The translations under genes and the position numbers were made by a program. From positions 1-16,121 of the forward strand of contig JAGWZP010000017.1 of NCBI GenBank assembly GCA_018968865.1: a DNA stretch of 16,121 nt, in the 5' to 3' direction. This stretch comes from Patescibacteria group bacterium (lineage in GTDB: Bacteria > Patescibacteria > Paceibacteria > UBA9973 > UBA2103). The notes below the pieces were generated by a model. That model ran no database searches. It was not told where the DNA came from and saw nothing but the letters and a program-made list of their open reading frames with translations. The stretch's first letter is position 1, and every line of letters starts with the position of its first letter. Shown here one piece after another: positions 1 to 6,216 of the stretch.

Positions 1-389
1 TTGCGCAAATTGATACGATTGTGTACTTCCTCGTCGGGAACGGTCAGGTGGAAGATATAGAACGGCCGATTGAGCCAGGTGAGCGACTCCATGACGATCT
101 TCGTCTCCGGCACCGTGCGGCTCGTGCCGTCGAAGATGACATTGTCGCCGTCTGAAATGCTGAAGATGGTCTTGAGGTAGACATACGACGCGATCCAGTA
201 CGGTGTGAGAAGCCCGGCGTCCATCGTCTCCTTGAGCTTGAGTCCCGCCGCAGTGCCCGTATTCACGATCTCGCGCAGGCCACCCGAGGTGCCGACAACC
301 GGCCAGCCCGTGGCCTGCGAAAGCAGTTGTGCCTGGGTCCCCTTCCCGCTCCCCGGCTTCCCGATGAAAAATACAATTGGCTTTTCCAT
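1..389 (-). CDS. adk: Adenylate kinase, N-terminal part (cut by window edge)
   Basis: Translating the minus strand from the ATG at 389 gives MEKPIVFFIGKPGSGKGTQ and stays open to the window edge (about 129 residues). GKPGSGKGTQ is the P-loop of nucleoside monophosphate kinases. DGTSRT stands where adenylate kinases normally have DGFPRT, keeping the Arg that contacts phosphate but replacing Phe-Pro with Thr-Ser. Adenylate kinase interconverts ATP + AMP and 2 ADP in the cytoplasm. It starts 18 bp after the secY stop, the usual secY-adk arrangement of the spc operon, so it is probably co-transcribed. The LID domain and C-terminus lie outside the window. A divergent adenylate-kinase-like NMP kinase is possible because of the altered DGFPRT motif. 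Confidence 0.85.
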   Translation of the reverse strand, partial: MEKPIVFFIGKPGSGKGTQAQLLSQATGWPVVGTSGGLREIVNTGTAAGLKLKETMDAGLLTPYWIASYVYLKTIFSISDGDNVIFDGTSRTVPETKIVMESLTWLNRPFYIFHLTVPDEEVHNRINLR

Positions 390-407
390 ACGCTCACTCT
401 AGCACTT

Positions 408-1682
408 TTAGTATTCGCGGAGTGAAACTTGAGCGTCGATCTTCTGTGCAAGGTCAAGCGCGACCTGCACCGCGATGAGGAGCGCCGTACCGCCGAGGAC
501 GAGCGTCGTGACGCCGGTGAGCCCCTGGATGATGCTCGGCGCGACTGCAAGGAGGCCGAGGAAGCAGGCCCCGGGGAGCGTGATGCGGTTCACGACCTTG
601 CCGATGTACTCTTCCGTCTCGCGGCCGGGACGCACGCCGGGAACGAAGGCACCGGTCTTCTGGAGATTTTCCGCAACGCGGTGCGGTTCGAACGTGACGG
701 CAGTATAGAAATACGTGAAGAGCACCACGAGGAGGAAGTAGACCGCGCCATACCGCCATGGATTGGAGAGGAAGGCGGTGTACCAGAGCGACGCGCTACT
801 CGCGAAGGAGATATGGAATGCGGCGAGCATGGAGAGCGCCATCTGCGGAAGCAGGAGGAGCGAGAGCGCGAAGATGATGGGAATCACGCCGGCCTGGAGG
901 AGGCGGATGGGGAGGTACGTTGCCGCACCCTGCGACATCGCCGTGCCGCGCACGGCGCGCGCGTATGCGATGGGTATGGAACGCTCGGCGTCGGAGACGA
1001 CCACGACCGCATAAATCATCGCGAGGCCGAGCAGGGTGAACGCGAGGTAGCTCGGAATATTTGCCGCGGTAGACGCAAAGATAGTTTCAGAAATGCTCGC
1101 GGGTACGCGTGCGAGGATGCCCGCAAGAATGATGAGCGACACGCCGTTCCCGATGCCGAATTCGGTCACGAGCTCGCCGAGCCACATGAGGAGCAGGGAG
1201 CCGGCGGCAATGAGCGCGATGTTTGCGACAAGCGCCACTGAACCCAGCTGCGCGATGACTCCCTGGCTCTGGAGCAGGAACAGGAAGCCGATGCCCTGCA
1301 AGATGGCGATGGGGATGGTCAGGAGGCGGCTCCACTCGATGAACTTCGCGCGGCCCGCTTCCCCTTCCTCGAAGTACGCAGCCTTCACCTGCGGGAAGAT
1401 GATGGTGCCGAGCTGCATGATGATGGAGGCGGTGATGTAAGGGCCGACGCCGAGCATTACGATCGAAAGGCGCGCGAGCCCGCCGCCCGAGAAAATATTC
1501 AGGAGGCCGAAGAATTGGTTATTTGCAAAGAAAGATGCGAGTGCATTCTTGTCGACGCCCGGAATGGGAATGGAAGCGAGGAGGCGGAAGAGCGCGAGCG
1601 CGCCAACAAGGAAGAGGATGCGGAAACGAATTTCAGGATCGCCGAAGGCGAGGTTGAGTTTGCGGATGAAGGAATTAAGCAT
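408..1682 (-). CDS. secY: Preprotein translocase subunit SecY
   Basis: 424-residue protein beginning MLNSFIRKLNLAFGDPEIR, with about ten hydrophobic segments typical of SecY, the channel of the Sec translocon. Recognisable family stretches are FRLLASIPIPGVD near the first membrane helix, GVGPYITASIIMQL in the plug/TM2 region, GNGVSLIILAGI in TM5, and the cytosolic loop motif ENLQKTGAFVPGVRPG before the last helices. The length is close to the usual 420-440. The start at 1682 is chosen over an upstream in-frame ATG because it gives the normal SecY N-terminus. It overlaps the rplO stop by 8 bp, so the two are probably translationally coupled. It is followed by adk. Confidence 0.97.
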   Translation of the reverse strand: MLNSFIRKLNLAFGDPEIRFRILFLVGALALFRLLASIPIPGVDKNALASFFANNQFFGLLNIFSGGGLARLSIVMLGVGPYITASIIMQLGTIIFPQVKAAYFEEGEAGRAKFIEWSRLLTIPIAILQGIGFLFLLQSQGVIAQLGSVALVANIALIAAGSLLLMWLGELVTEFGIGNGVSLIILAGILARVPASISETIFASTAANIPSYLAFTLLGLAMIYAVVVVSDAERSIPIAYARAVRGTAMSQGAATYLPIRLLQAGVIPIIFALSLLLLPQMALSMLAAFHISFASSASLWYTAFLSNPWRYGAVYFLLVVLFTYFYTAVTFEPHRVAENLQKTGAFVPGVRPGRETEEYIGKVVNRITLPGACFLGLLAVAPSIIQGLTGVTTLVLGGTALLIAVQVALDLAQKIDAQVSLREY

Positions 1683-2130
1683 GGACCAATGTCCCGCCCG
1701 CCTTAGTGAGCGCGGCAAGCGCGGTAGTAGAAAGTGTACACCCGCTGACGACGAGCGCTTTCGTAAGGGTGCCCGTACCGAGGATCTTCACGACCGGCGC
1801 ACGCCCTTTCGCACGGCGCACGACGCCGCGCGCGAGCAAGGTCGCCGGCGAGACGGTCTCGCCGGCCTTGTAGTTCAATTCGAGCGCATCGAGATTCACC
1901 GCGGAAACCGCGATGCGGTTCGTTCGGACCGTGCGCGCGCGGTTCTTGCCGTGGCCGCGGCGCTTCGGAAGTTTCTTGATGAGGTCGCGCACTTCCGGAC
2001 GGATCTTGTGCCCGGCGCGCGCGGTCTGCCCTTTCCCGCCGCGGCCCGAGGTCTTGCCGCGCTTGCCGCCGCGCCCGACGGGCGGATTCTTTTTGTTCTT
2101 GGTGCGCGGAGCGAATGAATGGAGCTGCAT
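1675..2130 (-). CDS. rplO: 50S ribosomal protein L15
   Basis: 151 residues, the usual L15 length. The N-terminus is the Gly/Arg/Lys-rich extension that threads into 23S rRNA (GRGGKRGKTSGRGGKGQTAR), followed by the globular C-terminal domain with VSPATLLARGVV and VVKILGTGTLTKALVV. The gene follows rpsE directly with no rpmD (L30) between them, whereas most bacteria have rpsE-rpmD-rplO. It overlaps the start of secY by 8 bp. No Shine-Dalgarno sequence is visible; the ATG is preceded by TAATCATTTTTGT. Confidence 0.97.
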   Translation of the reverse strand: MQLHSFAPRTKNKKNPPVGRGGKRGKTSGRGGKGQTARAGHKIRPEVRDLIKKLPKRRGHGKNRARTVRTNRIAVSAVNLDALELNYKAGETVSPATLLARGVVRRAKGRAPVVKILGTGTLTKALVVSGCTLSTTALAALTKAGGTLVHA

Positions 2131-2140
2131 ACAAAAATGA

Positions 2141-2758
2141 TTACGCCGAGCGGAGCTTCTTGAGCGCCGCGACCGTCGCGCGCGCCATCGTAAGCTTGTT
2201 CTTGGAGCGGCTGTGGATCTTGGTCACGACGTCGGTCACGCCCGCGAGGTCAAGCACGGTGCGCACCGCCGAACCGGCGACGAGGCCGCGGCCCTTCGAG
2301 GGAATGATCTCGACCGTGGACGACGAGTACTTCATCAACACCTGGTGCGGAATGGAGCCGGAGGCGGTGCGCGGAACGGTGAAGAGATGCTTCTTGGCGT
2401 CGCGGGTCGCTTTATCGATGGCGAGCGCCGTATCGACGCCCTTGCCGAGGCCCACGCCGACGCGCCCCTTCTTGTCGCCGATGACGACCACGAGGCTGAA
2501 ATTGAAGCGGCGGCCGCCCGCCATCACGCGCGCCACGCGCCGCGCATCGATGGTCACCTGTTCGAACTCGCCGCGCTCGCGCGGCGGGCGGTTTCCGCGG
2601 CCGCCGGGGCGCGAACTCCGGCCGCGGATCGCTCCGCGGCCGCCGCCGCGCGGCGCTGCTGCCGCAACCGGTGCAGTTTCGACAGGAGTCACCTCCGCCA
2701 CCGTCTCCGGCACGGCCTCTATGTCCTGTATGATCTCTGGTTCAATCGGTGTCGTCAT
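2141..2758 (-). CDS. rpsE: 30S ribosomal protein S5 with long N-terminal extension
   Basis: 205 residues, against roughly 160-170 in most bacteria. Residues from about 65 on are canonical S5: a double-stranded RNA-binding-like domain (ARVMAGGRRFNFSLVVVIGD, KKGRVGVGLGKG) and the C-terminal domain with IPHQVLMKYSSS and GLVAGSAVRTVLDLAGV. Residues 1-64 are extra: a Pro/Glu/Val/Ala-rich acidic stretch, then an Arg-Gly-rich tract (RGGGRGAIRGRSSRPGGRG). The extension is probably disordered and may touch rRNA at the mRNA entry region, which is inference. S5 acts in decoding fidelity and mRNA unwinding at the entry channel. It lies between rplR and rplO with 5-10 bp gaps. Confidence 0.96.
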   Translation of the reverse strand: MTTPIEPEIIQDIEAVPETVAEVTPVETAPVAAAAPRGGGRGAIRGRSSRPGGRGNRPPRERGEFEQVTIDARRVARVMAGGRRFNFSLVVVIGDKKGRVGVGLGKGVDTALAIDKATRDAKKHLFTVPRTASGSIPHQVLMKYSSSTVEIIPSKGRGLVAGSAVRTVLDLAGVTDVVTKIHSRSKNKLTMARATVAALKKLRSA

Positions 2759-2763
2759 AGTAT

Positions 2764-3114
2764 TTAAAAAGCGAGACCTCCCTCCCGTGCGGCATCCGCG
2801 AGCGCCTTGACCTGTCCGCCGTAACGGTAGCCGCCGCGGTCGAAGACGGCCGCCGTGATACCGGATGCCTTCGCTTTCTTCGCGATCGCCGCACCGACCT
2901 CCTTGGCCTGCACCGATTGCGAACCTTTGAATTCGCGGCCGTGCGCGGCGGCGAGCGTCCTGCCGGCTACGTCGTCAATGAGCTGCGCCGAGACGAAGCG
3001 GTTGCTCCGATACACGGCGAGCCGCGGGCGCTCCGCGGTGCCGGAGATAGCCGCACGCACGCGCGCATGGCGGCGCTTGCGGAGTTCGGCGTTGGATGTC
3101 GGTTTGTGGTTCAT
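2764..3114 (-). CDS. rplR: 50S ribosomal protein L18
   Basis: 116 residues, the normal length. Family stretches are [37 protein letters not shown] and the C-terminal [27 protein letters not shown]18 binds 5S rRNA and helps attach it to the central protuberance of the large subunit. It sits between rplF and rpsE in standard spc order with gaps of about 5 bp. Confidence 0.97.
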   Translation of the reverse strand: MNHKPTSNAELRKRRHARVRAAISGTAERPRLAVYRSNRFVSAQLIDDVAGRTLAAAHGREFKGSQSVQAKEVGAAIAKKAKASGITAAVFDRGGYRYGGQVKALADAAREGGLAF

Positions 3115-3120
3115 ACCCTA

Positions 3121-3651
3121 TTAGACGGCCTTCTTGCCCTGCTTGCGGCGGATGACTTCGCCGTCGTAGCGGATGCCCTTGCCGAGGTACGGCTCCGGCG
3201 GCTTCACGCGGCGGATGTTCGCGGCGAATTGCCCGACCGACTCCTTGTTGATGCTCTCGAGCTTCATCACGTTCTTCTCGGCCGTTGCGGTGACGTCCTC
3301 CGGAATCGCGAGCGGCACCGTGTGCGAGAAGCCGACGGTGAGCACCACGTCCTTCCCTTTGACTTCCATCTTATAGCCGACGCCGTCGAGAATGAGCTTC
3401 TTCGTGTACGGCGCCTCGACGCCTTGGATCATATTCTTCACGTGCGAGGCGAACGTGCCGGTGAGCGCTTTGGCGAGGCGCGAACGGTCCTTCGGCGTGA
3501 CCATCACGCCTTCCGGACCGACGACGACCTCGACCGACGGGTGCACGTGCTTCGTGAGCGTCCCTTTTGCACCCTTTACGGTCAGCTGGCCTCCGACGAT
3601 CGAGACATCGGCTTTTCCTACGGCTATTGGCTTTTTGGCGAGACGGCTCAT
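3121..3651 (-). CDS. rplF: 50S ribosomal protein L6
   Basis: 176 residues starting MSRLAKKPIAVGKADVSI, close to the normal 177-180. It has the two repeated L6 domains and the C-terminal signature PEPYLGKGIRYDGEVIRRK, which contacts 23S rRNA near the sarcin-ricin loop. The start at 3651 is preferred over an upstream in-frame start because MSRLAKKPI is the usual L6 beginning and it leaves a 10-bp gap to the rpsH stop. Confidence 0.97.
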   Translation of the reverse strand: MSRLAKKPIAVGKADVSIVGGQLTVKGAKGTLTKHVHPSVEVVVGPEGVMVTPKDRSRLAKALTGTFASHVKNMIQGVEAPYTKKLILDGVGYKMEVKGKDVVLTVGFSHTVPLAIPEDVTATAEKNVMKLESINKESVGQFAANIRRVKPPEPYLGKGIRYDGEVIRRKQGKKAV

Positions 3652-3661
3652 ATGAACATCA

Positions 3662-4066
3662 TTACCAGATCTCGAAGAGATCCTCTCCGCCGGTATGATT
3701 CTTCCGCGCCTCGGCATCGGTGATGATACCGAGCGAGGACGAAAGGATGCGCGCGCCGGTGCCGCCTTTCACTTTGTGCGCGGCGGTGTAGGGGGCGTAG
3801 AGCCGGCGGCCAGGCTTGCTGATGCGCTTCACGCCGCGCAGTTTCGGAACGCCGCGGTCGTCATACGCGAGCGCGACGACCACCTCTTTTTTTATTTCGC
3901 TCTCGCCCTTCGCTTTCACGTCGACCTGCGAAACGAACCCGAGCTCTTTGAGCTTCCGTGCAATGGTAAGCAGGTGCGCCGAATACGGTACCGACACGTG
4001 CGCCTTGCCGATGGCCGCGGCATTCTGCAGGCGGATGATGAAATCGCCGACGCGGTCAGTTACCAT
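3662..4066 (-). CDS. rpsH: 30S ribosomal protein S8
   Basis: 134 residues from [21 protein letters not shown], the usual S8 length (about 130). The C-terminus carries the family motif [31 protein letters not shown], close to the canonical GG-x-x-L-x-x-x-x-x-G-I-x-T-D-x-x-A-R pattern. S8 binds the central domain of 16S rRNA and in many bacteria represses the spc operon through its mRNA; no such target could be identified here. The start is placed at 4066, overlapping the rpsN stop by 7 bp (ATGGTAA), which suggests translational coupling. Confidence 0.97.
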   Translation of the reverse strand: MVTDRVGDFIIRLQNAAAIGKAHVSVPYSAHLLTIARKLKELGFVSQVDVKAKGESEIKKEVVVALAYDDRGVPKLRGVKRISKPGRRLYAPYTAAHKVKGGTGARILSSSLGIITDAEARKNHTGGEDLFEIW

Positions 4067-4329
4067 GATGCTTTCTTTACGCCCGGGATCTTCCCTTCGC
4101 GCGCGAGCTCGCGGAATTGGATGCGGGAGAGGCCGAACGTGCGCATATAGCCGCGGCTGCGGCCAGTGATCGCACAACGATTCTTCAGCCGGACGGGCGA
4201 AGAATTTCTCGGGAGCTTCTGCAGGCCTTCAGAGTCGCCGGCCAGCTTCAACGCCGCACGCTTCACTGCGTACTTTGTGACGAGTTTCGTCTTTTTGACG
4301 AGCCGTGCGAGCTGGGATTTCTTTGCCAT
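4060..4329 (-). CDS. rpsN: 30S ribosomal protein S14 (zinc-free type)
   Basis: 89 residues beginning [17 protein letters not shown]. The conserved C-terminal half [40 protein letters not shown] is unmistakable S14. It has a single Cys and lacks the CxxC...CxxC zinc ribbon, so it is the longer zinc-independent form. It is the first gene after the inserted accessory region: normally rplE is directly upstream, but here about 3.7 kb separates them. It therefore needs its own promoter, for which a candidate lies at 4361-4389. The leader between promoter and start is short and AT-rich, without a Shine-Dalgarno sequence. Confidence 0.96.
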   Translation of the reverse strand: MAKKSQLARLVKKTKLVTKYAVKRAALKLAGDSEGLQKLPRNSSPVRLKNRCAITGRSRGYMRTFGLSRIQFRELAREGKIPGVKKASW

Positions 4330-4360
4330 GAAAAAATAAAGCTCCGAAGAGCGTGCAGGT

Positions 4361-4389
4361 ACTGTATCAAATAGCACCTACGCCGTCAA
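4361..4389 (-). promoter_or_regulatory. Candidate sigma70-type promoter for rpsN and downstream genes
   Basis: On the minus strand TTGACG (4389-4384), a 17-bp spacer and TACAGT (4366-4361) resemble a -35/-10 pair; TTGACG differs from consensus at one base and TACAGT at two. The predicted start of transcription would be about 25 bases before the rpsN ATG. It overlaps the 3' end of the reverse-transcriptase gene. It is needed in principle because terminators separate rpsN from rplE. Read-through from the RT gene is an alternative source of transcripts. Confidence 0.5.
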
Positions 4390-5459
4390 ACCTGCTCGGG
4401 ACCGGAGTTTCTCGGTATTCCCGTGCGAGAGCATGCCTCGATATGAGGCGATGGTGGCCACTTTTGGCTCCCCGCAAGCGCCCTCAGCATTTTCCTTTTG
4501 GTCGTCGTCCGGAGCACACGATGGTCGGGGAAATGCACCCAACCTAAGAAATCGACACCGGAAGTAGACGTTGAAATCGAGACTTTGTCCGGATGCAATT
4601 GCAGTTTCAGCTTGTCATGTAGAAACACTACGATATATCGTAGTGTTTCTACTAGATGCATCCGGTCGCGCGAGAGAACAAGAAAATCGTCAGCGTAGCG
4701 GATGTAGTATTTGGCTTTGAGCGCGTGCTTCGCGAACTGGTCTAATTCGTTCATATAGATGTTCACGAGAAGTTGACTGGTAAGATTGCCCAGCGGCAGG
4801 CCTTTTCCTGTTGTACCGGAATCGAAACTGCGAACGATGTTTTCGATGAGCGCACGGATACGGTTATCTGGGATATACCCTTCGACGATGCTTAATAGGA
4901 TTTGCTGATCGATAGATGCAAAGAACTTACGTATATCGCATTTCAATACCCAACATGTGCGGGTGTCGTTCTGCGAGACGCGACGGGCAAAAGTCTGGAA
5001 ACGATTCATCGCCTTGTGTGTTCCCTTCCCGAGGCGACAAGAATACGAGTCAGCGATGAACGTCTTATCGAAGAACGGATATAGTTTGCGATACAGCGCG
5101 TGGTGCACAAGCCGGTCGCACACGCTCGCCTTGTGGATGTCGCGCGGTTTGGGATCTGCAATTCTGAAATGATGATAGCCGCCATGCTGGTATGCGTCTG
5201 CCGCAAGTTCTTGGTGCAAATCTAAGACATTTTGCATCAAGTGCCGTTCAAATTCCTGCACATCAGTGCGTTTTCGTTTCCCCCGTACGAATTCGCGCCA
5301 CGCCTCGAGCAAATTCTCGACCGAGATGATACTCTCATACGCAAGACCCCATGAGTAACCCCCCCCCCGACGAAACTTCTGCCTGTTCTTGAGAGATTGA
5401 AGTGTGCATACCTGCTGTGGTACGGATATTATCAGACACTCCCAAAAACACATCGCCAC
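4386..5459 (-). CDS. DGR reverse transcriptase (probable C-terminal frameshift, start uncertain)
   Basis: The open frame encodes up to 357 residues. Numbering from 5459, KCDIRKFFASID (173-184) holds the first catalytic Asp. GLPLGNLTSQ (220-229) is the motif-4 sequence typical of DGR and related reverse transcriptases. YADD (255-258) is the catalytic pair, and GVDFLGWVHFPDHRVLR (301-317) is the family C-terminal region. The enzyme makes mutagenised cDNA from TR RNA together with Avd. After residue 329 the frame loses family resemblance. One extra G at 4470-4473 would instead continue with SYRGMLSHGNTEKLRSRAG and stop at 4378, which is the expected RT ending. The start is also unclear: the current frame is open to 5459, but if the G10/C10 tract had nine bases an ATG at 5409 would come into frame. 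The region before GLAYESIISVENLLEAW is therefore unreliable. Confidence 0.9.
   Translation of the reverse strand: MAMCFWECLIISVPQQVCTLQSLKNRQKFRRGGGYSWGLAYESIISVENLLEAWREFVRGKRKRTDVQEFERHLMQNVLDLHQELAADAYQHGGYHHFRIADPKPRDIHKASVCDRLVHHALYRKLYPFFDKTFIADSYSCRLGKGTHKAMNRFQTFARRVSQNDTRTCWVLKCDIRKFFASIDQQILLSIVEGYIPDNRIRALIENIVRSFDSGTTGKGLPLGNLTSQLLVNIYMNELDQFAKHALKAKYYIRYADDFLVLSRDRMHLVETLRYIVVFLHDKLKLQLHPDKVSISTSTSGVDFLGWVHFPDHRVLRTTTKRKMLRALAGSQKWPPSPHIEACSRTGIPRNSGPEQV
4619..4652. repeat. Perfect 34-bp palindrome inside the RT gene
   Basis: The 34 bases starting GTAGAAACACTACGATA equal their own reverse complement, with no spacer (centre between 4635 and 4636). It lies in the RT coding region between YADD and the HPDK segment and encodes part of VETLRYIVVFLH. 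The protein length here fits the family, so this is not an obvious insertion. It could form a cruciform or an RNA hairpin, or bind a dimeric protein. Confidence 0.85.
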
Positions 5460-5744
5460 ACGCTCGGCGGGAAAGCAGACGCGTTGTTCGTCGAAACGAT
5501 TGAGGCGATCGCTTCAGCCACTTTCCTTTCTAAAAGTGAGAAGCAGCCGTGGGTGCGGCTCGCTATCCGCAAACTCGATACATTGAAAATACTGCTATTG
5601 GTACTCTGGGAGACCAAATCGCTTGATACGAAAAAATACGCCGCGCTCTCCCTCCCTCTTGAAGAGGTCGGCAGGATGCTCGGCGGCTGGAACGGGCAGT
5701 TGACGAGACAAAACTCAACCCCGCGCGAGCGGGGCGAGAAATGA
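5351..5744 (+). CDS. avd: Avd-like DGR accessory protein, frameshifted at a C10 tract
   Basis: The frame encodes LLPVLERLKCAYLLWYGYYQ, then KTHRHTLGGKADALFVETIEA, KLDTLKILLLVLWETKSLD and a C-terminal EEVGRMLGGWNGQL. This is the four-helix bundle of DGR Avd proteins; the GRMLGGW ending is characteristic. Avd forms a pentameric barrel that binds RT and nucleic acid and is required for mutagenic retrohoming. In the sequence as given, the only good start, ATG at 5351 (ATG AGT AAC CCC), is out of frame because of ten C at 5359-5368. With nine C it would read MSNPPPTKLLPVLERLKCAY, a normal-looking N-terminus. Without that change the first possible start is TTG at 5397, which loses part of helix 1. 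The gene runs opposite to the RT, TR and target, and its 5' end overlaps the 5' part of the RT frame. Confidence 0.85.
5359..5368. repeat. Homopolymer run of ten C (ten G on minus strand)
   Basis: Ten consecutive C lie nine bases into the avd frame and, on the other strand, in the N-terminal part of the RT frame. Changing ten to nine puts avd in frame with ATG 5351 and RT in frame with ATG 5409 at once. Tracts of this kind are typical sites of slipped-strand length change and also of sequencing error. Confidence 0.9.
5719..5734. other. Hairpin with GCGA loop beside the TR
   Basis: CCCCGC (5719-5724), loop GCGA and GCGGGG (5729-5734) form a perfect 6-bp GC stem, with a GNRA-type tetraloop on the plus strand. 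It lies in the last codons of avd and 16 bp past the 3' end of the TR in the TR's own orientation. It could be part of the structured TR RNA or a weak avd 3' structure. The function is unknown. Confidence 0.5.
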
Positions 5745-5750
5745 AGAAAG

Positions 5751-5886
5751 TTGCGTGAAGCAGGAAGGCAAACGCGCCATTGTCATTCCACTGGTTGTCG
5801 GGATGATCCCAATTGCTGTTGAGCCATCGCCCGTCGTCGTTGCGGTTAGCGTTGAGCACGTTTGGATTGCCGTCGGCATCGGTGAT
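5751..5886 (-). other. DGR template repeat (TR)
   Basis: 136 bp aligned without gaps to the VR at 6213-6348 (offset 462). Of the 37 adenines in the TR on the coding (minus) strand, 22 are changed in VR (14 to G, 7 to T, 1 to C). None of the other 99 bases differ. Read in the VR frame it would encode an Asn/Asp-rich version of the variable segment (VLNANRNDDGRWLNSNWD), because AAC/AAT/GAC/GAT codons are placed at diversified sites. A stop codon just upstream in that frame argues that the TR is non-coding, as expected. The first 29 bp (5751-5779 on the plus strand) are identical to VR and correspond to the initiation-of-homing end. Confidence 0.97.
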
Positions 5887-6127
5887 ATGTGCGCTCGCTC
5901 ATCCGTACCACTGCCCGTAGAATATTCTCCGGGCTGAATCGTATGCGCCATCGAAATGGGCCAAGCGAGCACACCAAGTATCTTCATTTTGAAGTGTCTT
6001 CGTACATCCTCCACCTGCAACCGTAATCGCAAATGTTCTCAACGTACGGATACTGGATTCGGTAGCGGGAAACCATAATCGCCCGCATATGCACCTACTA
6101 CCGCCACTATCATACCAAAATGAAAGC
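5887..6127. other. Non-coding stretch upstream of the TR
   Basis: About 240 bp between the TR and the terminator after the target gene. No open frame here resembles a protein. It is the region that should carry the promoter or the 5' part of the TR RNA on the minus strand. A TATGAT hexamer (6116-6111, minus) could be a -10 element but lacks a convincing -35. Confidence 0.4.
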
Positions 6128-6156
6128 CCCGCATTCGCGAAATTCGCAAATGCGGG
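6128..6156 (-). terminator. Probable rho-independent terminator after the DGR target gene
   Basis: CCCGCAT (6128-6134) pairs with ATGCGGG (6150-6156), enclosing a second short stem GCGA/TCGC. On the minus strand the hairpin is followed by GGGGCTTTCATTTTGG, a T-rich tail. It lies about 50 bp after the target-gene stop, between target and TR, and suggests that target mRNA and TR RNA are separate transcripts. Confidence 0.6.
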
Positions 6157-6200
6157 ACAAAGGGTTGAGGATCAGAGGACAAGTCCTAACATCCGAAGCG

Positions 6201-6216
6201 GCAAGTGCTAACTTGC
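6201..6216. promoter_or_regulatory. Hairpin at the 3' end of VR
   Basis: GCAAGT (6201-6206), loop GCTA and ACTTGC (6211-6216) form a perfect 6-bp stem with a 4-base loop. It spans the end of VR and contains the target stop codon TAG in its loop on the minus strand. The TR lacks it. Its position and size match the short hairpin/cruciform known downstream of VR in the Bordetella phage DGR, where it promotes retrohoming; its role here is inferred by analogy. Confidence 0.7.

Noticed and set aside
429..1241. Long plus-strand open frame antisense to secY
   Set aside because: Charged low-complexity translation with no family resemblance; the minus strand encodes complete SecY.
4378..5459. Group II intron or retron reverse transcriptase
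   Set aside because: No intron RNA domains or maturase region are seen; the GLPLGNLTSQ motif and the adjacent TR/VR pair and Avd identify a DGR enzyme.
5563..6032. Minus-strand open frames covering the TR
   Set aside because: The frame equivalent to VR has a stop just upstream of the TR and continues past it into antisense of avd; the sequence behaves as a non-coding template.
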